From positions 44,318,359 through 44,382,358 of the forward strand of contig CAMZMU010000080.1 in assembly GCA_947311845.1 (NCBI GenBank): DNA of 64,000 nucleotides. Reading direction: 5' to 3'. The notes below the pieces were generated by a model, which saw only the letters and a list, made by a program, of their open reading frames with translations, ran no database searches and was not told the origin of the DNA. The translations under genes and the position numbers were made by a program. Numbering within the stretch: position 1 is the stretch's first letter; each line of letters starts with the position of its first letter. Of this stretch, positions 33,764-46,529 are shown piece after piece. The DNA comes from Poa pratensis. Taxonomy: Eukaryota > Streptophyta > Magnoliopsida > Poales > Poaceae.

Positions 33764-35326
33764 TGATGACGTGTAACACACGTTCGTTGGGAACCCCAAG
33801 AGAAAGGTATGAAGCAGTAGGGTAGTAGTTTTCCCTTGAGAACAAAACCAAGGTTTTCAATCTAGTAGGAGTTGGAGGAGTTTCAACACGGTGCCAAAAC
33901 CACTCTGGCGCTTGTAGCTTTGGCGTGGACCTGCACATAACAAACTCTCACTTTGCCCCAACGAAACAGGAAGGTTGTCAATCTCCATGGCTTGCTGAAA
34001 ACAAAGGATTAAACGTATGGTGTGGAAAATAAATGTAAATGAAAAAATGAACAACGAGAAAATGATGGTGGGAAGCAGTGGAAACGGTTTTTCATCAGTG
34101 TAAAAGAATGGACCGGGGTCCACAGTTCACTAGTGGTGTCTCTCCACAAAACAGGTAAACAGATAAACATACATGCTGGGTAAACAAATTATAGCTAGGC
34201 AATTGACAAATTATGAGGGCATGACAATGCTATTATGACAAGCTAATGTTCACTGTAATATTTCATTGGGCATTACAAAATACATAGACCGCTTGCTAGC
34301 TGCATCTATGACTAATAATCCACCCCGGGATAACTATCTGTTTCACTCGAAAGTATTAAGTTGCAAGCAACAGATAATTGCAATAAGAAAGTGTGTAATG
34401 TAAGCAATGAATATAACCGTAGAAATAAACACCGTTGTTTTATCCCTAGTAGCAACAGCACATCCAAAGTCTTAGTCGATTCTGTCATCCCGAGCCCAGA
34501 CAATTGGAGACACGAACCTACTATCTAGCATAAATACCCTCTCTTAGAGACACTGGCAACTACTTGGCCAAAGCAACCACTAGTATCGGAGAGCATGCAA
34601 GATCATAAATAAAACATAAAGATAAATAGATGAACAAACTTGATCATAACTTTACAATTCATCGGATCCCAACAAACACAACATGTAGCATTACATAAAG
34701 ATGATCTTGATCATGTTAGGTAGCTCACAAGATCTAAACATGGTAGCACAAGGAGAAGAGACAGCCATCTAGCTACTGCTATGGACCCGTAGTCCAATGG
34801 TAGACTACTCACGCATCAGTTTGGAGGCAGGCATGGAGATGTAGAGCCCTCCGGTGAGCTTCAGAACCCTCCCGAACTAGGGTTGTCGACAACGGTGGCC
34901 TCGGATATCTTTCTGGAATTTTGATATTGTGTTTTGTGTTTTCGGGGCAGAGGCATTATATAGGCAGAGAGGCCGCGCCAGAGGGCAGCTGGGGGCCCAG
35001 ACGACCCCCACGCGCGGGCCCACCTTTGGCCACGCCTGGGTGGCGTCTGGCCACCCAGGGTCGCCTCCCCTGGCTGCCCGATTACGTCTTCGTATCTTCA
35101 TAAAAATAGTCCCTGTAAATTTTCGTCAAATTCCGAGAATATTTCCTAACTAGCTATTCTGGAACAAAAAGACAGCAGAAAACGGAAACTGGCACTGTGG
35201 CATCTTGTTAATAGTTTAGTCCCAGAAAATGCATAAAAATGAAATAAACTGTAAATAAAACATGTAGCATTTATTATAAAACAAGCATGGAACATAAAAA
35301 ATTATTGATACGTTTGAGACGTATCA
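33764..35326 (-). repeat. Solo LTR, Athila-like
   Basis: A 1,563-bp LTR collinear with those at 39990 and 46530: on the plus strand it begins TGATGACGTG and ends GAGACGTATCA. It is flanked by CCCCT (33759-33763) and CTCCT (35327-35331), a 4-of-5 match fitting an old 5-bp target duplication. No internal region is attached, so the element was probably lost by recombination between its LTRs. Confidence 0.85.
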
Positions 35327-35349
35327 CTCCTCGGATTGGAGGTTCGAGC

Positions 35350-35354
35350 CCGGG
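35350..35354. repeat. Target-site duplication of the outer gypsy element, left copy
   Basis: CCGGG, identical to 62115-62119 on the far side of the element. Confidence 0.9.
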
Positions 35355-35880
35355 TGTTGGGGATATACCGACTAGGGGTATCACCAGCATGGATCAATCC
35401 GGCTAGTCCAGGTGGCCCGCAGTGTGGTAAAGGCTTTGCCTACCGGACGGCCTAGATAGCTGATGACCAAGGCAGACGGGTGCCGGCAAGGAGGAGGCCC
35501 AAGACCGAAGCCCATGAAGCCACCAGGACCAAGACGGAAGGCGGCAGACTTGTCAGCTAGGTTTAGGACTCTGTATGCTTGCCAGATACGTAATCACCTT
35601 GTAACCCTAGGTCCTGCCGCCTATATAAGCCGGACCTCGGTACACCTTTAGGGCACGATTCCATACGATCAATCTCACCTCCAACTCATTGTAACCCGAT
35701 CAAGGCTATTGCCATTATAGTGAGTTATAGCAGCACGTAGGATCTCGCCACCGCCGTGAGATCCGAAGCTGGGTAAACTGCCTTGTTCGATCCCGACCTC
35801 GATGACGTCCACCTTCTTGCCCTACGTTCACCCTCGCTAGCAGGACCCCGTCTCCTATCCAAGATGCTGATACGACGACA
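35355..35880 (+). repeat. 5' LTR of the outer gypsy element
   Basis: Begins TGTTGGGGATATACCG and ends ATACGACGACA. A TATA-like CCTATATAAG lies near 35621, followed by the probable transcript start. Confidence 0.93.
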
Positions 35881-35881
35881 G

Positions 35882-35900
35882 TTGGTGCCCACCGTGGGGC
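35882..35900 (+). promoter_or_regulatory. Primer-binding site of the outer gypsy element
   Basis: TGGTGCCCACCGTGGGGCC begins two bases after the LTR, the normal location for a tRNA primer site. I did not assign the tRNA. Confidence 0.7.
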
Positions 35901-36224
35901 CTAAGGCGGCAAGCGTCACGTTCCAGGCGGGAACCCTAGGCGGCATCGGCGAAACCATCGCCGTCGGTCACGCCATGCGCTACGGCAACAATCACTACAT
36001 CAGCTGCGACAAGTCCTACATCCCCGTGGATGACTACATGTCGGATGCGGGTTGTGCCATTTGGCGGCGTCGATGTATTCATCGGCTACACATCTGAGGC
36101 GTATGGGTTGCCGTGAATCTATTCGCCATCCCACCCGCCCTACAATCAGGAAGCTTACACTCAAGACGGATCTGAGTCCGCCTCCTCTTAGGAGTCTGTA
36201 GATTCAGATCTAAACCTTGTCAGC

Positions 36225-38618
36225 ATGACAGGACTGGGATCCGACTCCCAGCCTGATAGCAATGATCCCGAGTCAATCCTCCCTGCGTTGCAGGACGAGG
36301 CTATGTCGGATGCCGGATCCAGATCTACTGCTCGTGTCAACGTAGATTCCGATTCCGAAGAGGACTCTGCAAGCATGTTTGAGCAACGGATCAAATGGTG
36401 CTTTAATACACCCGAACCTCCGCCTTCCGAGGCAGCTACAGGTTCGTCCGCCAACTTGCAGCAGGTCTTTGTGGCGGATGTCACCGATACGGCTTCAGCT
36501 CAGGCGGCAGCAGCAGATGCCGCCAACATTGCGACACCGGCAACCGATCCACTATTTCCAGAGCCCCCGTCGGCTCCGAAGAAGAGGATTCTGGAGAAAG
36601 GCGAGCCCAGTAAGGTGGGGAACACGGCGGCCCTGGCTGAAATCCTACACACGCCGGTAAACCGACAAGACTAATCCAGCCGATTTGGAGAAGCTTCGAA
36701 GCACGTTGGTGGAGCAAACCGAGTACCTCAAAAGCAAGCAAGCAGAGGTTCAGTTGCTTCTCGATGAAGCCAAGGAGGAAAACGACAAGATAACCGCCAA
36801 GTTAGACCCCAAACGTAACCTCTTCACCACAACTCCATTGCCCAAGCCGGCAAGACACGTAGCAGACAAGAAAAGCAAAAAAGGCAGGGGTTGGTCACCC
36901 GACAACTTCAAATCCCCTGCCCAAAGGCTTGGTTTCGAATGGGCTTCAGCACCGCAGCGTAAGGACAAGAACGGGGACCTCGTTCTCTGCACCCCTGTCC
37001 TCAACACTGCGGCCTCCTTAGACATCCTCAACAACAACGATTACGACAAGGACGAGAAGATCTACTATGCATCGATCCTTGCTCGTAATGCTTTAGAGCA
37101 GCAGGCCCGTGCTGATTCTCATGCTGACATGGCGGACGCAAGAGGAGGAAGGCTCGAGTCCAAATCCAACGCTTGCAAAGCTGCAGATGGTCACCACGAA
37201 GACCCGTTCGGCTCCAGTAGCCATGGGAAGGGGAAAACCAAGGACAAGCACCCGCGTAAATCACCACCTCCCAGGAGACAGAGGGACGAAGCATCCCGAA
37301 CTGGCAACAGACGCGAGGCCTCACCTCCTCCACCGCCTAGACGGGACGAAGGCGGCAGCCGGGGAAACAAGGAACCGCCAAGGAGTGGCGGAAATCGCGA
37401 ACAATGCCCCGCCGCCAAGAAGAAGCCGGACCGCACACCGTCCCCACCGCTAGTGCCCAGGCACGAAGGCGAAGCCGGGGACACAACAATGAGCACAGAC
37501 ATAGCCGGGCAGCGCAGGACGAGCCCAACACCGACAGATCCAACAGGCAGCTCGATCCAAAAGACGCACGGCATCGTCTCAATGACATCAAGGCAGGAAT
37601 GCAGGATGCCTACCTCGGCCCTGAGTGCTTTGCCCAGCAATCCGCAACATCCAGATACCTCGAGACATGACATCAGTGTCAAAAACTCACCAGAGGTATA
37701 ACGGCATGGACAAGCAAAACTCATGGCTGTCAGACTACGCGCTGGCAGTTGAAATCGCCGGGGGCAATGGCCTGGTGTCCGCACGCTTCCTTCCCCTCAA
37801 GCTTGAGGGGACAGCCAAAGCTGGATCGAAAACTTGCCGGAAAAAAGCATTCATAGCTAGCTCGACATGGAAAAGTGTTCACACAACACTTCCAGGCACA
37901 TACAAGCGGCCCAACACGTATACAAATTTGGTTCGCTGTGTGCAAAAAGCCGGATGAATCTGCAACAAGCTTTCTGGCAAGGTGGATCCAGACGAAGGCA
38001 AGCTGTGAAAACGTGGACGACAATCAAGCAATCTATGCCTTCACAACCGGACTCCTGAAGGGTTCGAGTCTCAGACAAAAGCTCGTACGCATGCAAGTCA
38101 AGGATCTCGGAGTCATGCTTGAAATAGCAGCCATGTACGCGCAGGCGGATGACGATGCTCGCGATATTGACGGCGCCCATGACATGGCGCCAAACAGGCG
38201 AGCAAGTCACAAGCGTAAGGCTCCCCTGGACGACAAAGCCGGACCATCAAATGAGGTCGCCGTCGCCTTCGAAGGCAAAGGCGGAAGTCGCAAGTGGAAA
38301 GGAAAGGGTAAAGAAGGCGGCTCTAGCAAGCAACGCCTAACTTATGATCAGGCAAAAGCCTTACCTTGCCCAATCCACACATCATTGGGAAAGGTTAACC
38401 ACACACTGGGGGAATGCCGGTTCATGGAGGATTTTAAGAACGACCCCGAGGTTGGCTGGAAGCCGAAAAAGAGCAAGAAAGTTGAGAAGGCAAAGAAGGA
38501 AGATGATGATGGGGCAGTCTCCATGTCGGAAGATGAGGACCCTAAGCCACCACGCAAGGAGAAAAAGTACCCCAAAATTCATGGCCAACTAGTCTGCTTT
38601 TGGGCACTCCCTCGGTGA
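36225..38618 (+). pseudogene. Gag of the outer gypsy element, frameshifted
   Basis: Gag reading frames in sequence: 36225-36674 (acidic leader), 36685-37701 (basic, Pro/Arg-rich, coiled stretch KLRSTLVEQTEYLKSKQAE at its start) and 37875-38618. The last holds the retrotransposon gag core (KKPDESATSFLARWIQTKA, then IYAFTTGLLKGSSLRQKL) and a zinc-knuckle-like CPIHTSLGKVNHTLGECRFM. Gag forms the particle that packages element RNA. At least three frame changes or stops separate the pieces, so no full product can be made. Confidence 0.85.
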
Positions 38619-39692
38619 AGGAAGAAAAGGCGGAACTGCGCGAGCTTAATGCTACAGTGCCTGATGTTCCTCGGTACTTAGACTGGTCCGAGAAGGCAAT
38701 CACATGGACAGGACGATCACCCGGATCATGTGCCGCATCCCGGCAAGTACGCCCTCGTCGTCGACCCAATTGTCGACAACTTCAGACTCACAAAGGTGTT
38801 GATGGACGGCGCAGCAGCCTCAACATCTTGTATGAAGACACCCTGAAGCGCATGAACTTGTCGAAAAGCCAGCTTGGTTACAGTAAAGTCAAGTTCCATG
38901 GCATTGTTCCGAGAAAGCAAGCCAAATCAATGGGAAGCATCAAGCTGAGGTTACTTTCGGACCTGAGGAAAACTACCGCTCAGAGTATCTCAGATTCGAA
39001 GTAGTCCCCTTCAAGAGTGCTTACCACGCCATATTTGGACGGCCAGCTTTCGCCAAGTTCATGGCTCGGCCGTGTTACATCTACAACAAGCTGAAGATGC
39101 CTGGACCCAACGGTACCATCACCGTCAATGGCAACTTCAAGAAAGCTAAGGAATGCGAACGTGGCAACGCCGCCTTCGCCGAGGCAGTCCTCCATAAAGA
39201 GGAGCTAGCCATGATAAAGAAGGAGACTGATACGTCACAGTTGCCGGAAAACGTGAAGACCACCGAGCCCAAGAATGTCTTCAAGTCCTCGGAGGAAACA
39301 AAGAAGGTAGACTTGGTCCCAGGCGATAGCTCCAAGCAAGTCACCATTGGGCTGGCTTAGATGACAAATAGGAAAGCGCGCTCGTCAAGTTCCTCCGTGA
39401 GAATCGGGACATTTTTGCATGGTCGTCAGCCGACATGCCAGGTGTCCCAAGGGAACTTGCCGAGCACTCTCTTAATGTCTACGAAGGAGCAAAACCTGTG
39501 AAGCAAGGAATAAGGCGCTACGGTGAAGGGAAGCGGAAGGCAATTGGGAAGGAGATCATCAAGTTGCAAGAAGCCAAGTTCATTAGGGAGGTAGTACATA
39601 CTGATTAGTTGGCAAATCCTGTAATGGTTCCAAAACCTAATAAGGAAATGAGAATGTGCATTGATTATACTGGTTTGAACAAGTGCTGTCCT
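38619..39692 (+). pseudogene. Protease and N-terminal reverse transcriptase of the outer gypsy element
   Basis: Protease remains are seen near 38740-39060 (LMDG active-site region followed in another frame by SLNILYEDTLKRM). The connection to reverse transcriptase follows (RENRDIFAWSSADMPGV near 39402) and the RT fingers (NPVMVPKPNKEMRMCIDYTG near 39612, then LNKCCPKDHF). A stop codon replaces Trp at 39604-39606. The LINE insertion at 39707 cuts the RT domain directly after the ProLysAspHisPhe codons. Confidence 0.88.
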
Positions 39693-39706
39693 AAGGACCA
39701 CTTTGC
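39693..39706. repeat. Target-site duplication of the full-length LINE, left copy
   Basis: AAGGACCACTTTGC at 39693-39706 recurs exactly at 54287-54300. It lies inside the gypsy reverse-transcriptase codons. Confidence 0.95.
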
Positions 39707-39984
39707 ACTCAGCCTCGCATGGCTCTCCTCCACCCTCTCCCCGACGCTCCACACCCCTAGCCCCCTCGCCGGCGATCTCACATCTCCGGCACCCACCCAC
39801 CCTTTCTAATCCTACCAATCTCTAGCCCGTAGTCTAGTCTCTCAGATCTGCTACGGACATGGCGGTCCGTGCCTCGATCAATCTGGGTTTGGATTTCTCC
39901 CCAGGGAAGGCTTTTTTGATGGAAGTTTGGAGAAGTTTGAGGAGTTCTGTTCATCCCATGGCAACCACGGGACATTTCACTATG

Positions 39985-39989
39985 GTAGT
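39985..39989. repeat. Target-site duplication of the Athila-like element, left copy
   Basis: GTAGT, identical to 48114-48118. Confidence 0.93.
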
Positions 39990-41571
39990 TGATGACATGA
40001 AACACACGTTCGTTGGGAGACCCCAAGAGGAAGGTATGATGTAGTCAGCAGCAAGTTTTCCCTCAGAAAGAAACCAAGGTTATCGAACCAGTAGGAGCAG
40101 CAACTCTTCAGAAGGTTGTCAACGGCGCCAGAAAAATAGTGTTGAGGGAGTCTGGACTGTTGACGTGGAATCTGCACACAACACAATCAAACTACTTTGC
40201 CCCAACGAAACAGTGAGGTTGTCAATCTCACTGGCTTGCTGAAAACAAAGGATTAAACGTATGGTGTGGAAAATGAGTATTAAATTGCAGAGAATGAAAA
40301 AGGAACAGTTTGCAGTTTGTGGTTGTTTAATCAGTGTAAAAGAATGGACCGGGGTCCACAGTTCACTAGTGGTGTCTCTCCATAAAAGATAACTAACATG
40401 TTGGGTGAACAAATTACAGCTGGGCAATTGACGAATAGTGAGCGCATGACAATGCATATACATGACATGTTGACTACTATGATATTTAATTGGGCATTAC
40501 GACATAATACATAGATCGTTATCCAACAGCATCTATGACTAATAATCCACCGCCGGGTTGTCATCCGAGTCCCCGTTGGTATTAAGTTGCAAGCAACGGA
40601 TAATTGCATTAAGTAAAGTGCGTAATGTAAACAAACACATATGTCCGTGGACATAGCATCGTTAGGTTATCCCTAGTGGCAACAGCACATCCACAACCTT
40701 AGAACTTTCTGTCACTGTCCCAGGTTAAACGGAGACATGAACCCACTATCTAGCATAAATACTCTCTCTTGGAGTTACAAGCATCTACTTGGCCAAAGCA
40801 TCTACGAGTAACGGAAAGCATGCAAGATCTTAAATAACATATAAGATAGATTGATAATCAACTTGACATAATATTCAATATTCATCGGATCCCAGCAAAC
40901 ACAACATGTAGCATTACAATAATATGATCTTGATCATGTAGGGCAGCTCACAAGATCTAAACATGATGGCACAAAGTGGAGAGACAACCATCTAGCTACT
41001 GCTATGGACCCGTAGTCCAAGGATGAACTACTCACGCATCACTCCGGAGGCAGGCATGGCGATGTAGAAGCCTCCGGTGACGATTCCCCTCTCCGGCAGG
41101 GTGCCGGGAAGAGGTTCTGAACCCTCCCGAGCTAGGGTTGACGACGGCGGCGTCTCTGGAACTTTTCGTGGATATTTGCTCAGGTACTTAGGGTTTTCGC
41201 GTCGGGGGGAATAAGTAGGCGAAAGGGCGGCGGCTGGAGACCCCCGAGGGGCCCACACCACCCCAGGGCGCGGCAGAGGGGGGCCCGCGCCCTGGCGTGT
41301 GGGGCCCGTGGCTCCTCTCCTGCTCTTCGCCGTCAGTGGTTCTGGAAAATAGGGACCCCGTGTAGTTTCGTCCAATTCCGAGAATATTTCCAGACTAGCT
41401 TTTCTGGAATACAAAAACAGCAGAAAACAGGAACTGGCACTTCGGCATCTTGTTAATAGGTTAGTCCCAAAAAATGTATAAAAGTGATATAAAGTAGATG
41501 CAAAACATGTAGCAATTGGTATAAAACAAGCATGGAACATCAAAAATTATAGATACGTTTGAGACGTATCA
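39990..41571 (-). repeat. 3' LTR of the Athila-like element
   Basis: 1,582 bp. Plus-strand ends are TGATGACATG and GAGACGTATCA. Nearly identical to 46530-48113. Confidence 0.95.
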
Positions 41572-44229
41572 GCATCCCCAAGCTTAGTTCCTACTCGTCC
41601 TCGAGTAGGTAAACGATAAAAACAAATAATTTTTGAGGTGACATGCTACTATCATAATCTTGATCATATAATATTGCAAGGCACATGTAAATGAATGAAG
41701 TGATCCAAGTCAATGGTCTATAATTTGCTATCAAATAGATAATGAGTAAACAATGAATCACACAAGCTAAACGTTTTCATGAATAGTACTTTCGAGACAA
41801 GCATCAAACAGTTTTGCATAAGTGTTAACTCATAAAGCAATAGTTTCTAATAAAAGGTATTTAATCAACACAAAGGAAGAATTTAGTTTCAGCATTTGCT
41901 TCAACTTTCAACATATTTATCTCATGGATATTGTCAACACAAAGTAGTATAACAAGTCCAATACATTGCATATAACGCATGTTGTAACAAAGTTGACACT
42001 AGTGTTTGCTTGTGGAAGACAGAAAGAATAGGAAAACTGACTCAACATAAAAGTAAAAGAAAGGCCCTTCGCAGAGGGAAGCAGGGATTAAATCATGTGC
42101 TAGAGCTTTTAGGTTTTTGAAAGCATATAGAGATTGCATAAAATATTTGATACTCCTCCCAACCTTGCTAACACAAGCCATGGCTAACCGAATCCTCGGG
42201 TGCCTTCCATCAATCACATACCATGGAGGAGTATCTATTTTTGAGAGGTGTTTGTTAATTGTCAACGAATGGTAGCGGGTGAGAACAGTATTCTACCTGT
42301 CGAACGGACTTTTAAGAGCGGCTCCCATGAAGGACGTTATTTCTACCAGCAAGGCAGATCATCCCTCTTTCTCTTTGGTTTACACACATTCAGGTATTTC
42401 ACTGTTTGTCATTGCTTACTGATGAATCAGGGCAAAAGTGTGAAGAGAATTAATTGGTTAAAGTTGTAATTAATTGGGACTGGGCACCCCGTTGCCAGCT
42501 CTTTTTGCAAGTTATTGGATAAGCGGATGTATATGCCACTAGTCCAGGTGTAAAAGTCCACTCGACAAATAGAATAAAGAATAACCACACTAATTCCTCA
42601 TGAGCTAGTAAACATTGACACAAAAAGGGAATAATAACATTTTGAATAATTTAAAGGTAGCACATGAAAAATTTACTTGGAGTGGCAAGGAAATACCACA
42701 TATAGGTAGTTATGGTGGACACAAATGGCATGGATTTTGGCTCAAGGATTTGGATGCACGAGAAGCATTCCCTCTCAGTACAGAGTTTAGGCTAGCAAGG
42801 TTATGTAAGCAAACAAGAATATCAACCCGTACACCAAGTTTTATATGACAAACATATTGCAAACGTTATAAGACTTCATACCGTCTTCCTTGTTAACCAA
42901 ACCCTGTTATTAGAAAATATCTAGACCTTAGAGGTACCACGATGCAAACCAAATTTTCAACAAGCTTTACGGTAGTTCTTCACTAATAGGCTTAACTCAT
43001 GTGATGCACAATTTAATCATGATCTACTTGTTAACTCAAAACAATTGACAAGCATCAAGTTATCCATTTTAGTGATCTACAAGATTAAGCAAGTTTTTCC
43101 TTATACCAATTACCACATGCAACATTTTCTGAACCAACCAAACACCAATCAATTTATTTCATCAACTCTCCAAACAAATATAAGTGAAGCAAGAGAGTAC
43201 TTTCTACAAAAGAAAGCTAATAGCTCTGACAAGAGATACATGAAAACAAGAGCTAAAAGCTGAACAGCGCTAGATATGAATACTCAACAAATATAAGTGA
43301 AGAATAGGAGTATTCTCATGAAAAAGCGGAGCGTGTCTCTCTCCCAATCAAGAATGCTAGGGTCCAGTCAAGCTTTATTGAAAATAAAAATGCAATACTG
43401 AAAATAAAAGCACACAGACGCTCCAAGAAAAGCACATATGATGTGAAAGAATTAAAATATAGTTTCACTAGAGATGACCTGATAATTTTGACGATGAAGA
43501 AGGGGATGCCTTGGGCATCCCCAAGCTTAGACGCTTGAGTCTTCTTGAAATATGCTGGGGAGATCCATGGGAGCCTCCCCAAGCTTAAGCTCTTCACTCT
43601 TCTTGATCCTATTATATCATCCTTCTCTCTTGACCCTTGAAAACTTCCGTCACACCAAACTCAAAGTAGATCTCATTAGAGGGTTAGTGCATAATCAAAA
43701 ATTCACATGTTCTGTAAAGACGCAATATGATTTGTTACTTTAAACATTAGCTACAGCCACTGATGTTATGTGAAGCTCTTCCACCCAAAAAAGAATTTCA
43801 CTCAACACTAGTAAAAGAGAGAATGCAAAAATAAAAAGGCATAATCTGTCTAAAACAGAACAGTCCGCAAAGACGAATTTTTTCGAGGCACTTACGACGC
43901 TCAGATCGAGAAACTCTGAACTAATGAAAGTTTCAGACATTCATAAAGATTACGCACAAAAATTTCAGATTTTTAACAATCTGGTGATTTTAGGAATTTC
44001 GTACAGTGAACAGCAAAAATCTGTTTCTGCGCAGCAATCAAAATTAAGCATCATCTTATCATTAGAGGCTACTCTTGGCACAACAATGCGAGAAAATAAA
44101 GATACAAAGGAGTTGCTACAGAAGTAAACAAACTCCTTGACTCAATAAAAGAAAAATTGCAGAAAAATAAAATGGGTTGCCTCCCATAAGCGCTTTTCTT
44201 TAACGCCTTTTAGCTAGGCACAAAGCATG
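41572..44229 (-). other. Non-coding 3' region of the Athila-like element
   Basis: About 2.6 kb of AT-rich sequence between protease remains and the 3' LTR. No reverse-transcriptase, RNase H or integrase motifs are readable on either strand. The purine tract AAGCTTGGGGATGC (minus strand) ends it at 41572-41585. A CCCAAGCTTA word near 43520 and 43576 may be further PPT-like copies. Confidence 0.7.
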
Positions 44230-45060
44230 CATCAAGTATTACCAAGTGAAGAAGCATCAACATTGTAATTTGTTCGAACAATAGAATCATAAGGTGGCTT
44301 AATCTTCTTCCTAGGAAAGTGTTCCATACCTTTCTTGAGAGGAAATTGATATTTTATATTCCCTTCTTTCATATCAATAATAGCACCTACAGTCTAAGAA
44401 AAGGTCTTCCCAACACAATAGGGCATGATGGATTGCACTCAATATCCAAGACAATAAAATCAACGGGGACATAATTGTTGTTAACCATGATAAGAACATC
44501 ATCAATTCTTCCCAAAGGTTTTTTAATAGTAGAATCAACAAGGTGAACATCCAAGTAACAATTTTCCAAAGGTGCTAAATCAAGCATATCATATAATCTT
44601 TTAGGCATAACAGAAATACTAGCACCAAGGTCACACAAAGCATTGCAATCAAAGTCATTCAATTTCAATTTAATGATGGGCTCCCAACCATCTTCTAACT
44701 TCCTAGGGATAGAAGCTTCATGTTTAATTTCTCTTCCCTAACTTGTATGAGAGCATTAGTAATATGTTTAGTAAAAGCCATGTTTATAGCACTAGCATTA
44801 GGACTTCTAGCTAGCTTTTGCAAGAACTTAATTACTTCAGAAATATTGCAACCATCAAAATCAAAGTCATTATCATCAAAAGTAATGGAATTATTCTCTT
44901 CCTTATTGCTAGAAATTTCAGCATCTTTATCAAGGACAGTTTCAGAGTTATCAGGCAATTTAGGACATTTTGCAATAGAAGTGGAAACATTACCAACACC
45001 AACTATCTTGCCATTAATGGTAGGAGGTTTGTTAACACTTGAGTTTGAAATTTTCAGAAG
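44230..45060 (-). pseudogene. Athila-like gag C-terminus and protease fragment
   Basis: Continuation of gag on the minus strand after a frameshift near 45050 (NISEVIKFLQKLARSPNASA block), then a second frame change near 44720. The protease is next, 44668-44387: CNALCDLGASISVMPKRLYD with the Asp-Leu-Gly-Ala-Ser active site typical of Athila proteases, then PIVLGRPFLRL and an in-frame stop. Similarity continues to about 44230 (GNIKYQFPLKKGMEHFPRKK) and stops before reverse transcriptase. Confidence 0.85.
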
Positions 45061-46321
45061 TAGTAATAGTATAAACTCTAGCAATATTGTTCTTTCTAGC
45101 AATTTCATCCTCTCTTTCCCATCTAGCATGCAATTCAGCTAACATCCTCACATTGTTATCAATTTTAACTTGTATAGCATTGAGAGTTTTGCTCTCTTTA
45201 ACATCATGAGGCATGTTCTTTAGTTTCAATAAGTCAACATCAAGAGCAAGACTATCAACTTTAGAGGAAAGCACATCAATTTTCCCAAATTTCTCCTCAA
45301 CAGTTTTATTGAAAGCAGTTTGTGTACTAATAAAATCCTTAAGCATAACTTCAAGATCAGAGGGTACACTCTTATTATTATTGTAGGAGTTACTATAGGA
45401 ATTTCCATAACCATTGCCACTATTAGAAGGATAGGGCCTATAATTGCTATTACCAAAATTATTCCTATAAGCATTGTTGTTGAAATTATTATTTTTAATG
45501 AAGTTCACATCAACATGCTCTTCTTGAGCAACCAAAGAAGCTAAAGGAACATTATTTGGATCAACATGTGTTTGACCATTTGCAAGCATAGACATAATAG
45601 TATCAATTTTGGCACTCAAGGAGGAGGTTTCCTCAACAGAATTTACCTTCTTACCTGTTGGAGCTCTCTCGGTGTGCCACTCAGAATAATTAATCATCAT
45701 ATCATCAAGAAGCTTTGTTGCAGCACCCAAAGTGATGGACATAAAGGTACCTCCAGCGGCCGAATCCAATAAATTCCTCGAAGAAAAATTTAATCCTGCA
45801 TAGAAGGTTTGGATGATCATCCAAGTAGTCAGTCCATGAGTGGGACAATTTTTAACCAATGATTTCATTCTCTCCCATGCTTGAGCAACATGTTCATTAT
45901 CAAATTGCTTAAAATTCATTATGCTACTTCTCAAAGAAATAATCTTAGCAGGAGGATAATATTTTCCAATAAAAGCATCTTTGCATTTAGTCCATGAATC
46001 AATACTATTTCTAGGCAAAGATAGCAACCATTCTTTAGCACGTCCTCTCAAGGAGAAAGGAAAAAGTTTCAGTTTAATAATATCACCATCTACTTCCTTG
46101 AGCTTTTGCATTTCACAAAGTTCAACAAAGTTATTAAGGTGAACAGCAGCATCATCAGTACTAACACCAGAAAATTGCTCTTTCATAACAAGATTTAAAA
46201 GTGCAGGTTTAATTTCATAAAATTCTGCTGAAGCAGCAGGTGGAGCAATAGGTGTGCATATGAAATCATTGTTGTTCGTGCTAGTGAAATCACACAACTT
46301 AGTGTTCTCAGGAGTACTCAT
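45032..46321 (-). CDS. Gag polyprotein of the Athila-like element
   Basis: A 429-residue open frame beginning MSTPENTKLCDFTST. The open frame extends upstream into the LTR, but this ATG starts the conserved gag. Gag forms the cytoplasmic virus-like particle. The core lies at about residues 55-175: AVHLNNFVELCEMQKLKEVD, then LFPFSLRGRAKEWLLSLP, then FKQFDNEHVAQAWERMKSLV. An Asn-rich low-complexity stretch (FKNNNFNNNAYRNNFGNSN-like) follows at about 265-320, then a coiled-coil-like tail. No CCHC zinc knuckle was seen in this frame. The frame ends early at 45032: homologous sequence continues in another frame. It is the least damaged retrotransposon protein in the window. Confidence 0.9.
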   Translation of the reverse strand: MSTPENTKLCDFTSTNNNDFICTPIAPPAASAEFYEIKPALLNLVMKEQFSGVSTDDAAVHLNNFVELCEMQKLKEVDGDIIKLKLFPFSLRGRAKEWLLSLPRNSIDSWTKCKDAFIGKYYPPAKIISLRSSIMNFKQFDNEHVAQAWERMKSLVKNCPTHGLTTWMIIQTFYAGLNFSSRNLLDSAAGGTFMSITLGAATKLLDDMMINYSEWHTERAPTGKKVNSVEETSSLSAKIDTIMSMLANGQTHVDPNNVPLASLVAQEEHVDVNFIKNNNFNNNAYRNNFGNSNYRPYPSNSGNGYGNSYSNSYNNNKSVPSDLEVMLKDFISTQTAFNKTVEEKFGKIDVLSSKVDSLALDVDLLKLKNMPHDVKESKTLNAIQVKIDNNVRMLAELHARWEREDEIARKNNIARVYTITTSENFKLKC

Positions 46322-46500
46322 TTTAGCAGAAATAAAAACAGTACAGAAAATAACTTGAAAGTAAACTAGATGCAAGTAACTAATTTTTTTGTGTTTTTGA
46401 TAATTGAAAGCAAACAAGATAAAATAAAATAAACTAAGCAAGACAAAAACAAAGTAAAGAGATTGGAAGCGTGAAACTCCCCTTGCAGAAGACTGCTGTC

Positions 46501-46518
46501 TCCCCGGCAACGGCGCCA
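46501..46518 (-). promoter_or_regulatory. Primer-binding site (tRNA-Asp) of the Athila-like element
   Basis: The minus strand reads TGGCGCCGTTGCCGGGGA, 11 bases inside the 5' LTR end. It matches the 3' end of tRNA-Asp, the primer used by Athila elements. Confidence 0.93.
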
Positions 46519-46529
46519 GAAAAATAGCT

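Noticed and set aside
35332..35354. tRNA gene suggested by GGTTCGAGCCCGGG
   Set aside because: Only a T-arm-like motif is present. No cloverleaf or A-box could be drawn in the flanks.
36188..38590. Long minus-strand ORFs opposite gypsy gag (for example 37191-37784)
   Set aside because: They are shadows of the GC-rich gag coding strand. Unlike the antisense gene at 57.7-61 kb they have no splice signals, promoter or domain.
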